From DASXQK01 sp963724385 (GTDB taxonomy: Bacteria; Pseudomonadota; Alphaproteobacteria; Dongiales; Dongiaceae): DNA of 64,000 bases. Positions 30,474 through 39,281 of the stretch are shown here, one piece after another. Position 1 is the first letter of the stretch. The number at the start of each line of letters is the position of its first letter. The notes beneath the pieces are model-generated. The model did no database searches. It saw only the letters and a program-made list of their open reading frames with translations, and was not told where the DNA came from. A program made the translations under genes and the position numbers. Where the stretch lies: assembly GCA_963724385.1 (NCBI GenBank), contig CAVRUJ010000001.1:2852001-2916000 (forward strand). Reading direction: 5' to 3'.

Positions 30474-31121
30474 TTATTTTGCCGGCGGTTGCGCCTCGCG
30501 CGCCGGGCGCTTTTCGACCACCTCGTCGATGATGCCGAAGGTCTTGGCCTGTTCGGGATCCATGAAATTATCCCGGTCCATGGCGTCCTCGATGGCCTTC
30601 AGCTCCTGGCCCGTATGCTTGGCGTAGATGTCGTTGAGCCGGGCCCGGGTCTTCAGCACCTCGCGGGCATGGATCTCGATGTCGGCGGCCGGACCCTGGA
30701 ACCCACCCGAGGGCTGGTGGACCATGATCTTGGAGTTTGGCAGGGCGAAGCGCTTGCCCTTGGCACCCGCCGCCATGATCAGGGAGCCCATGGAGGCGGC
30801 CATGCCCATGCAGACGGTCGAAATCGGCGGCCGGATGTACTGCATGGTGTCGTACATGGCGAGACCCGAATGGACCTGCCCGCCCGGCGAGTTGACGTAG
30901 AGGGCGATTTCCTTGTCGGGGTTCTCGGATTCCAGGAACAGGAGCTGGGCGCAGATCAGGCTGGAGACGGCATCGTTGACCGGGCCGACGAGAAAGATGA
31001 TCCGCTCCTTCAGCAGGCGGGAATAGATGTCGAAGGCGCGCTCGCCCCGGTTGGTCTGCTCGACCACCATGGGGACCAGCAGATTGTCGTAAATTTGAAT
31101 GGGATCCCGGTCTTTCATCAT
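30474..31121 (-). CDS. clpP: ATP-dependent Clp protease proteolytic subunit
   Basis: This is a serine protease forming the tetradecameric chamber (215 aa). The catalytic Ser is in GMAASMGSL, His in KIMVHQPSGG and Asp in DRDNFMDP. VNSPGGQVHSGLAMYDTMQ is characteristic. It is intact and starts 16 bp after tig. A 134-bp gap before clpX leaves room for a separate clpX promoter, which I could not identify. Confidence 0.97.
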   Translation of the reverse strand: MMKDRDPIQIYDNLLVPMVVEQTNRGERAFDIYSRLLKERIIFLVGPVNDAVSSLICAQLLFLESENPDKEIALYVNSPGGQVHSGLAMYDTMQYIRPPISTVCMGMAASMGSLIMAAGAKGKRFALPNSKIMVHQPSGGFQGPAADIEIHAREVLKTRARLNDIYAKHTGQELKAIEDAMDRDNFMDPEQAKTFGIIDEVVEKRPAREAQPPAK

Positions 31122-31137
31122 CGCCCCTTCCCAACGC

Positions 31138-32472
31138 TCACGCGGCGTTGTCCTGCTTCAGCTCTTCGGCAAACTGCTCGGGAGTCACGCGCCGGTCCGT
31201 CACCTTCGCCGCATCGATCATGTAGTCAACGACCTTGTCTTCGTACAGGGGCGCGCGCAGCTGGGCCATCGCCTCTGGGTGGTTCTGGTAGAACTCGATG
31301 ACCTTGCTCTCCTGGCCAGGATAGCGCCGCGCCTCGTTGGTCATCGCCCGCGCCAGCTCATCCTGCTTGATCTCGACATTGGCGCGCCGGCCGATCTCGG
31401 ACAGGAGAAGGCCCAGCCTCACCCGGCGCGTCGCGATCGCCTTGTACTCGGCCTTCAGCTCGTCTTCGCTCTTGTCCTTGTCCTCGGGGTCGAGATGCCC
31501 GGCGGCGCGATCCGCCTCGATCTGGCGCCAGATCGCGTTGAACTCGTCCTCCAGCAGGCTCGGCGGGACCTCGAAGTCATAGCTCGCGGCCAGCTTGTCA
31601 AGGAGTTGGCGCTTCAGGCGCAGCCGGCAGGCGACCTTATACTCCTGCTCCAACTGCTCGCGCACCCGCTTGGTGAGCGCTTCAAGGTTCTCGACCCCGA
31701 GGCTGCGGGCGAGCGCGTCGTCGATCGCCGAGGGGACGACCCGGCGCTGCTCCTTGACCTCGACGTCGAACAGGGCGGGCTTGCCGGCCAGCTCCTGCCG
31801 CGGATAGTTGGGCGGAAAGGTGACGCTGACCTGGCGCTTTTCGCCGACCATGGCGCCGATCAGCTGGTCCTCGAAGCCGGGAATGAGCATGCCCGAGCCC
31901 AGGCGCGCGAAATGGCCTTCGGCCTTTCCGCCCTGGAATTCCTTGCCGTCGATGCGACCGACGAAATCGATCACCAGGATGTCGCCCGTCTCCGCCGGCT
32001 TGGGTTCGGCGACCGGCTCGCTCTGGCCCTGCTCGCGGGCCAGGCGCTCGAGCGCCTGGGTGACCTCGGCCTCCGGAATCTCCACCACCGTGCGCTCAAG
32101 CTCCAGCTTGGCCGGATCGCCGGGCTCGATCTCCGGCAAGAGGTCGACGGCGAGCTTGTACTCGAGGTCGGCGCCGTCGGCGAAATTGGTGATTTCGACC
32201 TTGGGACGGCCGGCCGGACGTAGGCCGCGCTCGGTCACGATCTGGGCCGAGGTGTCGCCGATGGTGCGCTGGACCTCCTCGCCGGTGACGTGCTGGCGCC
32301 AATGCTTGTCCACCAGGTTCATCGGCACCTTGCCGGGCCGGAAACCCGGCAGGCGCATGCTGCGCTGCTGGTCCTTGAGCCGGGTTTCAACCCGGTCGCG
32401 AAGCTGCTGCGCCGGAACGATGACCTTGAATTCGCGCCGCAGGCCGTCGGCAATGGTCTCTGTTACGTTCAT
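31138..32472 (-). CDS. tig: Trigger factor
   Basis: This is a ribosome-associated chaperone and prolyl isomerase (444 aa). It has the N-terminal ribosome-binding domain with the signature PGFRPGKVP (about residue 42), a central FKBP-type PPIase domain (about 150-245, GKAEGHFARLGSGMLIPGFE) and a C-terminal helical chaperone domain. The in-frame sequence upstream of the ATG at 32472 is not conserved, so MNVTETIADGLRREFKVIV is chosen as the start. Confidence 0.96.
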   Translation of the reverse strand: MNVTETIADGLRREFKVIVPAQQLRDRVETRLKDQQRSMRLPGFRPGKVPMNLVDKHWRQHVTGEEVQRTIGDTSAQIVTERGLRPAGRPKVEITNFADGADLEYKLAVDLLPEIEPGDPAKLELERTVVEIPEAEVTQALERLAREQGQSEPVAEPKPAETGDILVIDFVGRIDGKEFQGGKAEGHFARLGSGMLIPGFEDQLIGAMVGEKRQVSVTFPPNYPRQELAGKPALFDVEVKEQRRVVPSAIDDALARSLGVENLEALTKRVREQLEQEYKVACRLRLKRQLLDKLAASYDFEVPPSLLEDEFNAIWRQIEADRAAGHLDPEDKDKSEDELKAEYKAIATRRVRLGLLLSEIGRRANVEIKQDELARAMTNEARRYPGQESKVIEFYQNHPEAMAQLRAPLYEDKVVDYMIDAAKVTDRRVTPEQFAEELKQDNAA

Positions 32473-32557
32473 CGATGGTCCATCCGTCGAGGGATCCGCT
32501 GGCTTGCCAGGCCGCTCAGGCCCCGGCACGCCATCGTCCGTTGCCATGGTCGGTCAC

Positions 32558-32642
32558 TGGTGCGGGCGGAGGGACTTGAACCCCCACGACTTGCGTCACC
32601 AGAACCTAAATCTGGCGCGTCTGCCAGTTCCGCCACGCCCGC
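32558..32642 (-). tRNA. tRNA-Leu (TAG)
   Basis: This is a class II tRNA of 85 nt with encoded CCA. The acceptor GCGGGCG pairs with CGCCCGC. The anticodon stem CCAGA/TCTGG holds the loop TTTAGGT with anticodon TAG, and an extended variable arm follows. It lies 85 bp upstream of the trigger factor start on the same strand. Confidence 0.97.
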
Positions 32643-32719
32643 CGTTGCTAGGAAGCCGCCGGCCGCCGCAGCGCGCGATGTATAGCACGCAAGGCCCGCG
32701 CACAAGGGGAAAAGCCAGG

Positions 32720-34177
32720 CTAATGCGCGGCCTCGCCCCAGAGCTCAGCCAGCACCCCCGGCAGCATTTCCGGCAGGTCCTCGGCAATCAGCCCGGGGCC
32801 GAACCGGCCAGCCGCCGCACCATGCAGCCAGGCCGCAGCACCGCCTGCCTCGAAGGGGGCCATGCCCTGGCCAAGGCAGGCGAGCGCGATGCCCGCCAGC
32901 ACGTCGCCGGCCCCCGCCGTGGCCAGGCTCGCTGGCGCGTTGGCGTTGATGAGGACGCGGCCGTCGGGCGATGCCACGACCGTATCGCTTCCCTTGAGCA
33001 GGAGGCAGCCCCGGGCCAGCGCGGCGGCGGCTCGGGCGCGGGCGAGCTTGTGCCCGGCGATGCCGGGAAAGAGCCGGGCGAATTCCCCTTCATGGGGGGT
33101 CATCAGGACCGGACCCGCAATGGCCGCGAACAGATCTTGCGGCCGGCCGGCGAAGGCCGAAAGGGCGTCGGCGTCGAGCAGGCTCGCCTTGTGCCGGCCC
33201 AGGACCTCCAGCACCTGCTTCCTGGTCGCAGCGCCAGCGCCGGCGCCCGGACCAAGGAGAACCGCAATAACGCGCCGATCGGCAAGGTAGTGCTCGAGCT
33301 CCGCGATCGGCGCGACGATGAGCCCCGGCTGGTCGGCGGCATAGACCGCCAGCGCCGGCTCCGCCGCCAGAAGGGTCGCCATGCCGGCACCGGCCCTGCG
33401 CGCGGCGCGTGCCGCCAGCCTTGCGGCACCGGTCATGCGGCTGCCGCCCAAGAGGAGCACATGGCCACGGTCGTACTTGTGGTCCTTGGCTTGCGGTGGG
33501 CGGAAGCGCCAGGCCCAGGGCCCGTTCAGCCATTGGCGAGGCGCCAGGCGATCGACGATGGAATCGGCGATGCCGATATCGGCGACCAGCAGCTCGCCGC
33601 AATAACTCCGGCCCGGCAGCAGATAGTGGCCCGGCTTGGCCCGGCAGAAGGTGACGGTGAGGCGGGCCGGCGCCGCGCCGCCCAGGATCGCGCCGCTGTC
33701 GCCCTCGAGCCCGCTGGGCACGTCGACCGCCAGGCTGTCGATGCCGCGATCCGTCATCGCCTGGACGACGGCCAGCGCTATGCCCTCCAGCGGGCGGGCG
33801 AGCCCAGCCCCAAACAGGGCGTCGATCACGAGATCCGGCCCCGTCAAAAGGTCCGGCGTGAGCTCGGAGAGCGAGCCCTTCCAGCGCGAGGCGGCCTCGG
33901 CCGCCTCGCCAGCGAGCCCGTCGCGGTTGCCCAGCAAGGCCAGGTGAACGGAGGCGCCCGCTTCCTTCAGGCGCCGGGCGGCCACGAACCCGTCGCCGCC
34001 GTTGTTGCCCGGCCCGCACAGGACCAGGACCGGGCGGCCGGGCCAGCGCTCGAGGGCGGCGGCGGCCACGGCCGCCCCTGCCCGTTCCATCAGTTCTGAT
34101 CCGCTCCGGCCGCCTTCGATGGCGGCCGCGTCGGCCGCCCGCATCTCGGCCACGCTCAGAAGGGCGTGGCGGTTCAT
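32720..34177 (-). CDS. nnr: Bifunctional NAD(P)H-hydrate epimerase / ADP-dependent dehydratase
   Basis: This enzyme repairs hydrated NADH and NADPH. It is a two-domain fusion of 485 aa. The N-terminal YjeF epimerase domain contains LVLCGPGNNGGDGFVAARRL and VDVPSGLEGDSG. The C-terminal ribokinase-like ADP-dependent dehydratase contains VLLGPGAGAG and the nucleotide motif NANAPASLATAGAGDVLAGI. The start MNRHALLSVAEMRAADAAA at 34177 is typical; the open frame upstream overlaps the neighbouring gene. Confidence 0.94.
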   Translation of the reverse strand: MNRHALLSVAEMRAADAAAIEGGRSGSELMERAGAAVAAAALERWPGRPVLVLCGPGNNGGDGFVAARRLKEAGASVHLALLGNRDGLAGEAAEAASRWKGSLSELTPDLLTGPDLVIDALFGAGLARPLEGIALAVVQAMTDRGIDSLAVDVPSGLEGDSGAILGGAAPARLTVTFCRAKPGHYLLPGRSYCGELLVADIGIADSIVDRLAPRQWLNGPWAWRFRPPQAKDHKYDRGHVLLLGGSRMTGAARLAARAARRAGAGMATLLAAEPALAVYAADQPGLIVAPIAELEHYLADRRVIAVLLGPGAGAGAATRKQVLEVLGRHKASLLDADALSAFAGRPQDLFAAIAGPVLMTPHEGEFARLFPGIAGHKLARARAAAALARGCLLLKGSDTVVASPDGRVLINANAPASLATAGAGDVLAGIALACLGQGMAPFEAGGAAAWLHGAAAGRFGPGLIAEDLPEMLPGVLAELWGEAAH

Positions 34178-34196
34178 CAGGCCGCAGGGATGCCGG

Positions 34197-35853
34197 TCAA
34201 TTGAGCACGACCCGGCAATCGTCCAGCGGCGAGCGCGCCTTGATCGCCTGGCAAAGCTTGTCGGCCGCCTCGCGGCTGGCAAGCGGGCCGCCCAGGACCC
34301 GGAACCAGAACTCCCTCGCTCGCCCCAAGATCGATCTGGCGCAAGGTCAGGCCGAGGGATTTCAGCAGATCGGGGAATCGCTGGACCTCCTGGGACCAAT
34401 AGAGCCGGGCATCGCTTTCGTTTTGGAGCGTGCCGATCCAGACGTGGTAGCCATCGGCAACGGCCTGGCTCGCCGCGTCGGCGGCAGCCACGGAAGTGGC
34501 GGCGGTCGAGGCCGGCGGCGTAACGGCGGATGCGGTCGCCGCCGCTGCGCTCGGCGTCGTGTCGGATGCGGTCAGCGGCAGGCTCATATTGATCACGCCA
34601 TTGTTGGCCGTAGGCGCGGCCGCGCCGGCATCGGTGGAGACGCCTGCCCCCGAAATGGTCGTCGTGCCCGTATTCGTCGTCGCCGGCGCGGCGGCATTGG
34701 CATTCGCCGCTGCCAGGACCTGGTCGCTGGAGAGCGAGGTCAGAGGCGTATCAGATGCTCCGACCGCCGCGGGCGCTGCGGCGGTGCCCGCCGTCGCCGT
34801 GCTTTGGCCCGTGGATTCGATCGCAAGCGGCTGCGCGCCGGATGCCACGGTGGTTGCGGCCGGAGCCGCCGCCATTGAGGATGAGCCTGTCGCCGTGCCG
34901 GTGTCCGTCGTGGCCGGCGCTTGGATGCTGAGTTGGGTCGCGGTTCCGCTGGTCGTCTCCGTGGTCGGTGTCAGGACCGGAGCGATGGAAGCAGCGCCCG
35001 AGCTCGTCGCGGCAGCCGTGTTGCCCGTCGCGGTCATGACGGTGGTGGAGCCGGTGGTGTCGCTGGCAGTTGCGGCTGTGCTGCCGGCCGTCGTCGAGGC
35101 TCCTGTCCCGGTATCAGTCGCGGCCGTAGATCCTGCGGTAGTCGCCAATGCAGCCGTGCCGGCGGTCGGCGCCGGCGCCGTATTGGTCGCGGTCGGCGCC
35201 GGCGGGACCTGGCCAGGCGGCATTTCGTTCAGCCGGTCGAGGGCCGCGGTGTTGCCGTTCTTGGCCGCCATGGCGAGCCAGAAGCGCGCCTGGTTCAGAT
35301 CCTTGTTCACGCCGCGGCCGAGCCGGTACATCTCGCCCAGCGCATATTGGCCGTCGACGGAGCCGCTTTCGGCCGCCTTGCGGAACCAGGACGCGGCGGT
35401 CGCGTAGCTCTTGCCGACGCCTTCGCCGCGATAATACATGAGCGCCAGGTTGAACTGCGCCGTCGGGTAGCCGGCCTTGCCGGCATCGGTCCAGAGCTGG
35501 GCCGCCTTGACCATGTCCTTGTCGACGCCGCGGCCTTGGGCATACATCAGGGCGAGGTTGCTCTCGGCCGCCGGCAGGCCCTGAGCCGCCGCCAGGCTGT
35601 ACCACTTGGCGGCCTGCTTGGGATCCGCCGGCTCGCCTTTGCCCAGGTCGTAGAGCAGGCCGAGGCCGTGCTCGGCCCTGGCGTCCCCGGTCGCGGCCGC
35701 CGCCTCCCATTCCTTGGCCGCCTTTTCGAAGTCGCCGGCGTCGAAGGCCGTGAGGCCCGCCTGATAGTCGGCCCGCGCATTGCCCGCGCACGCCAGAACG
35801 CCGGCGAAGGCGAGCCCGACGCAAAGACCGATAACCGACGCCAGCCGCTTCAT
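34197..35853 (-). CDS. Sel1-repeat and SPOR-domain envelope protein, frameshift near the end
   Basis: This is an exported protein of about 550 aa. A signal peptide covers about residues 1-28 (LAFAGVLACAGNARA, likely cut before DYQAG). Four to five Sel1/TPR-like repeats follow (about 35-185, for example ALMYAQGRGVDKDMVKAAQL). A linker of about 220 residues made almost only of Ala, Thr, Ser, Gly and Pro leads to a C-terminal SPOR domain. The last part of SPOR (FWFRVLGGPLASREAADKLC, ending DDCRVVLN) is in another frame; one extra G near 34315 accounts for this. SPOR binds denuded septal peptidoglycan, so a cell-envelope or division role is inferred. The ATG at 35853 is chosen over an upstream GTG. 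Confidence 0.85.
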
Positions 35854-35945
35854 CGCCCGTATCACCGCCCCTGAAGGAAGATTGGCTTATCTAACATGCC
35901 GAGGAGGGCGAGGCGAGGCAATGCCAAGGCGGCCGGCCAGCGCCG

Positions 35946-36374
35946 TCAGTGGAGGCGCTCCGAGGTCGTTTCATCCTCCTCGCCGTCGTCATCGTCTTCG
36001 TCGTCTTCCGGCTCGGTGGCGGGCATCGGCCCGGCATGGTGGTGGATCATCTTCCAGCCGTCGGCCTCGCGCAGGAACAGGTTGGTGGCAATGAGGAAGA
36101 CCTGGCCGAGGTCCTCGAAGCAGAGGACGAAGGCGCTGTCGCCGTGAACGAAGGCGTGGGGCTGGCGGCACACGACCGCAGGCGAATGCGGATTGTCGAG
36201 GATGCTGCGCCAGCTTGCCATGACCATCTCGCGCCCGAACAGCGGCGCCCAGCCAGGATGGATGCAGACGACCGCGTTGGCGCTGGACCAGAGCTTGTCC
36301 ATGGCCGCCAGGTCGCGCCGGGCGAAAGCCTGGTAGAACGCCTCGTTGGCCTGGAGAACCGCCTGATCGTCCAT
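35946..36374 (-). CDS. SnoaL/NTF2-like fold protein (DUF4440 type)
   Basis: This is a small cytoplasmic protein of 142 aa with the NTF2-like pattern: helix (MDDQAVLQANEAFYQAFARR), MDKLWSSANAVVCIHPGW, then beta strands ending WKMIHHHAGPMP. The last 25 residues are very acidic (EPEDDEDDDDGEEDET). Members are known as small ligand-binding or enzymatic domains, but nothing here fixes a substrate. The open frame extends 44 codons upstream without conserved sequence, so the ATG at 36374 is preferred. Confidence 0.75.
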   Translation of the reverse strand: MDDQAVLQANEAFYQAFARRDLAAMDKLWSSANAVVCIHPGWAPLFGREMVMASWRSILDNPHSPAVVCRQPHAFVHGDSAFVLCFEDLGQVFLIATNLFLREADGWKMIHHHAGPMPATEPEDDEDDDDGEEDETTSERLH

Positions 36375-36462
36375 GAGGCCCGCCTTGGCGCAGGAAATTG
36401 GAGCGGCGCCAAGCTTGCGTCCAAACCCGGCGACCGGCAACCGACAATGCGACCCAAGCCGC

Positions 36463-37155
36463 TCAGGCGCCCGGGCCAGCCGCCTGCTCGTGAAGCCGCC
36501 GTTCACGGACCGAGAGCATATGCCGGCGCGTCCAGATTATGAGCAGGACCATCGTGCCGAATCCCATCACGGGCGAGATCGCCACCACCTGACCAGGGGT
36601 GAGGATGAGCGCCAGGCCGACCCTGACGAACGCTTCGATGAGGTAGGCGATCCCCCACACGACGGTCACGAAGCGCATGCCCGAGCGGACGGCGGCGTAT
36701 TGCCATAACCCGTCCCACCAGGAAATCCGGGCGGGATCGCCGCCGGCGACAAACTGTCCGACGATGGCGAACATCAGCGGCCGGCGAGCCAGCAAGGAGA
36801 CGAGACAAAGAAGACCGAATGTGCCGGTCAGGAAGGAATCCTTGATCAACGTGAAAAAGACGCTGCCGGTGACCAGGGAAGCCGCGGTGCCGATGGCGAG
36901 GAATGCCAGCACGATGATCCCGAGGGGCTCGACCCGGCCGGTCTTCAGCCAGACGCGAAGGCTGTTGAGCGCCGGGGAGAGGCCGCTCACCACCAGGGCC
37001 CAGAGGACGGGCAGGCCCTGGCGCACGAGCAGGTTGTAAAGGACGATCGGCAAGGCCACGTCGAACAGGAACGTCGGCAGCATTTGGACGAGGCGGAAGT
37101 CGCTGGCGGGCCCTGCGGCATGCGCCGCCGGATCAGGCCCGGGGCTGTCACCCAT
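36463..37155 (-). CDS. VC0807-like integral membrane protein
   Basis: This is a 230-aa protein with about six membrane segments (about residues 28-48, 52-68, 78-96, 100-122, 165-185 and 190-212). It resembles the VC0807 family of unknown function: LFDVALPIVLYNLLVRQGLP at the N-terminus and a central TLIKDSFLTGTFGLLCLVSL. The role is unknown. It is transcribed away from tRNA-His. Confidence 0.65.
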   Translation of the reverse strand: MGDSPGPDPAAHAAGPASDFRLVQMLPTFLFDVALPIVLYNLLVRQGLPVLWALVVSGLSPALNSLRVWLKTGRVEPLGIIVLAFLAIGTAASLVTGSVFFTLIKDSFLTGTFGLLCLVSLLARRPLMFAIVGQFVAGGDPARISWWDGLWQYAAVRSGMRFVTVVWGIAYLIEAFVRVGLALILTPGQVVAISPVMGFGTMVLLIIWTRRHMLSVRERRLHEQAAGPGA

Positions 37156-37205
37156 GTCTCCGGTACGCTTTGTTGCCTATGTGTCCGGGTCGGACACGAA
37201 GAAAA

Positions 37206-37283
37206 TGGGGCGAGCGATGGGACTTGAACCCACGACATCCAGATCCACAATCTGGCGCTCTAACCACCTGAGCTACGCCCGCC
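37206..37283 (-). tRNA. tRNA-His (GTG)
   Basis: This is a complete cloverleaf with encoded CCA and the extra G-1 paired with C73 that is diagnostic of tRNA-His. The acceptor GCGGGCG pairs with CGCTCGC (one G-U). The anticodon stem CCAGA/TCTGG holds the loop TTGTGGA with anticodon GTG. G34 is a Tgt target for queuosine. Confidence 0.97.
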
Positions 37284-37358
37284 GCGGTGCCGCGTGGTTT
37301 AGGACGTCGCAGCCCCACGCGTCAAGCGTCGCTCCGGGAACAGTACCCATTTTGCCAA

Positions 37359-37379
37359 AACCATAATTTCCCTATGGTT
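37359..37379. promoter_or_regulatory. Dyad upstream of the aminotransferase
   Basis: AACCATA and TATGGTT form a perfect 7-bp dyad with a 7-nt spacer, 70 bp upstream of the aminotransferase start in an A/T-rich pocket. It could be an operator, but no regulator gene is adjacent and the site is short. Confidence 0.3.
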
Positions 37380-37448
37380 GCGATCCCCGACGGGAGAGGG
37401 CGTCCAACCGCGCCGAAGTCACCACCTGCCTGAGAAATGGGAGAAGTC

Positions 37449-38666
37449 ATGTTGAAGCTAGCGAGCGGCATGGGCCGCCTGGGCACCGAATCCGCCTTCG
37501 AGGTGCTCGCCCGCGCCAAGGCCCTGGAAGCCAAGGGCAAGCACATCATCAATCTGGGCATCGGCCAGCCCGACTTCCAGACGCCCGAACATATCGTGGA
37601 AGCGGCCTGCAAGGCGCTACGCGACGGCCATCACGGCTACACGCCCGCCAACGGCATCCCCCAGGTGCGCGAGGCGGTGGCCGCCAATCTCCTGAAGCGC
37701 CATGGCGTGACCGTGGATCCGGCCCATGTGGTGGTCGTCCCCGGCGGCAAGGTCACCATGTTCTTCGCCATCCTGATGTTCGGCGAGCCAGGCGCGGAGA
37801 TCATCTACCCGAACCCGGGCTTCCCCATCTACGAGTCGGTCATCAAGTTCAGCGGCGCCACGCCGGTTCCGCTCCCCTTGCGCGAAGTCAACGGCTTCTC
37901 CTTCTCGGCCGAGGAGCTGCTGTCCCTGATCACGCCCAGGACCCGGCTCATCATCATCAACAGCCCGGCCAACCCCACGGGCGGCGCCACGCCGGGGGCC
38001 GAGGTGCTGAAGCTCGCCAAGGGCCTCGCCAACCATCCCGACGTGGCGGTCCTGAGCGACGAGATCTACAGCGAGATGCTTTATGGCGGCCGCAAGCACG
38101 TGAGCCTGCTCCGCTTCCCGGAGCTGCGCGACCGGGTGATCATGCTGGACGGCTGGAGCAAGACCTACGCCATGACCGGCTGGCGCATGGGCTATGCGGT
38201 CTGGCCGGCAGCGCTGGTGGAGCATGCCACGCGGCTCGCCATCAACTGCCACTCATGCGTCAACGCCGCGGCGCAGTGGGGCGGGGTCGCTGCGCTCAAC
38301 GGTCCTCAGGACGCGGCCCAGAAGATGATGACGGCCTTCGATGAGCGCCGGCGTTTCGTCGTCGCCGAGCTCAACAAGCTGCCCGGCGTTTCCTGCGTCG
38401 ATCCGGGCGGCGCCTTCTACGTCTTCCCAAATATCTCCATGCTCGGCCTCACGGCCAAGCAGCTCGAGCTGAAGCTTCTGGACGAGGTCGGCATCGCCAC
38501 CATCGCCGGCACCAGCTTCGGCGCCTATGGCGAGGGCTATCTGCGCATTTCCTATGCCAACAGCATCGAGAACATCGGGCTCGCCATGCAGCGCATGGGC
38601 GAATGGCTCGGTAGTACCGGATCGCAGAAATTCGTGGCTCGGACATCGTCGCGAATTTCTGCGTGA
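37449..38666 (+). CDS. Class I/II PLP-dependent aminotransferase
   Basis: This is a fold-type I aminotransferase of about 405 aa. It shows NLGIGQPDFQTPEHI, the PLP-contact NSPANPTGGATP, the SDEIYSEMLYGG segment and the Schiff-base lysine in WSKTYAMTGWRMGY. It is related to aspartate/alanine aminotransferases; the substrate cannot be fixed. The ATG at 37449 is preferred over 37437 because GGAGAAG sits just upstream. The last about 18 residues (after MGEWLGS) are encoded by a palindromic repeat, not by conserved aminotransferase sequence. It is monocistronic, with a terminator at 38780. Confidence 0.88.
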   Translation: MLKLASGMGRLGTESAFEVLARAKALEAKGKHIINLGIGQPDFQTPEHIVEAACKALRDGHHGYTPANGIPQVREAVAANLLKRHGVTVDPAHVVVVPGGKVTMFFAILMFGEPGAEIIYPNPGFPIYESVIKFSGATPVPLPLREVNGFSFSAEELLSLITPRTRLIIINSPANPTGGATPGAEVLKLAKGLANHPDVAVLSDEIYSEMLYGGRKHVSLLRFPELRDRVIMLDGWSKTYAMTGWRMGYAVWPAALVEHATRLAINCHSCVNAAAQWGGVAALNGPQDAAQKMMTAFDERRRFVVAELNKLPGVSCVDPGGAFYVFPNISMLGLTAKQLELKLLDEVGIATIAGTSFGAYGEGYLRISYANSIENIGLAMQRMGEWLGSTGSQKFVARTSSRISA

Positions 38667-38676
38667 ATCCGGTACT
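38613..38676. repeat. Imperfect palindrome overlapping the aminotransferase 3' end
   Basis: The arms AGTACCGGATCGCAGAAATTCG and CGAATTTCTGCG...ATCCGGTACT form a long imperfect inverted repeat around a 15-nt centre. The gene stop codon (38664-38666) is inside the right arm. It shares the outer GTACCG with the palindrome at 38692. Confidence 0.75.
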
Positions 38677-38691
38677 CAAACTCAAAACCAT

Positions 38692-38718
38692 GTACCGACT
38701 TTCTAGGAAAGTCGGTAC
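38692..38718. repeat. Perfect 27-bp palindrome
   Basis: GTACCGACTTTC, TAG, then the exact complement GAAAGTCGGTAC. The 12-bp arms begin with the same GTACCG as the repeat 16 bp to the left, suggesting two units of one palindromic repeat family. No T-run follows, so it is not an obvious terminator. Confidence 0.75.
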
Positions 38719-38779
38719 TGGGCGCAACGCCGCCTAAATGCGCGCCTCCCTGCCTAAGAAATAGGCAGCAGCTTCGACC

Positions 38780-38819
38780 AAGGGCCGGCCTCCGCAAGGA
38801 TGCCGGCCCTTTCCTTTTT
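38780..38819 (+). terminator. Intrinsic terminator of the aminotransferase gene
   Basis: AAGGGCCGGC and GCCGGCCCTT form a 10-bp stem with a 12-nt loop, followed by TCCTTTTT. The T-tract ends exactly where the sigma-54 promoter of glnB begins, which insulates the two units. Confidence 0.85.
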
Positions 38820-38834
38820 GGCACGGGAATTGCT
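38819..38834 (+). promoter_or_regulatory. Sigma-54 promoter of glnB-glnA
   Basis: TGGCACGGGAATTGCT matches the RpoN consensus (TGGCACG-N4-TTGCW), with GG and GC separated by the obligatory 10 bp. It lies about 45 bp before the glnB start. Nitrogen control by NtrC at this operon is established in related bacteria; no NtrC site was identified here. Confidence 0.9.
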
Positions 38835-38878
38835 TGAAGGCCGAGCGGCGACGGCCGAACAGTCTATGGAACCAAGTC

Positions 38879-39217
38879 ATGAAAAAGATCGAAGCGATCA
38901 TCAAGCCATTCAAGCTCGACGAGGTGAAGGACGCCCTCCACGAGGTCGGGATCAAGGGCATCACCGTGACCGAGGCCAAGGGCTTCGGCCGCCAGAAGGG
39001 GCACACCGAGCTCTACCGGGGGGCGGAATATGTCGTCGATTTCCTGCCCAAGGTGAAGCTCGAAGTCGTGCTGGAAGACCAGCTGGTCGAACGCGCGGTC
39101 GAAGCGATCCAGCATGCCGCCCAGACGGGCCGCATCGGCGACGGCAAGATCTTCATCACCACGATCGACGAGGTGATCCGGATCCGCACCGGCGAGCGCG
39201 GCGCCGAAGCCATCTGA
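38879..39217 (+). CDS. glnB: Nitrogen regulatory protein P-II
   Basis: This is a trimeric signal protein reporting nitrogen and 2-oxoglutarate status (112 aa). The uridylylated Tyr51 is in the T-loop (GHTELYRGAEYVVDFLPK). The B-loop shows TGRIGDGKIF and the C-loop ends IRIRTGERGAEAI. The start MKKIEAIIKPFKLDEVK is diagnostic. It lies 64 bp before glnA, so it is GlnB rather than the amtB-linked GlnK. It is expressed from the sigma-54 promoter at 38819. Confidence 0.96.
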   Translation: MKKIEAIIKPFKLDEVKDALHEVGIKGITVTEAKGFGRQKGHTELYRGAEYVVDFLPKVKLEVVLEDQLVERAVEAIQHAAQTGRIGDGKIFITTIDEVIRIRTGERGAEAI

Positions 39218-39281
39218 ACCGCTGAAGCGAAACAAGAAACCGCTCTCACTCCAACGCAAGCAAGACGAAGGAACATCCGCC

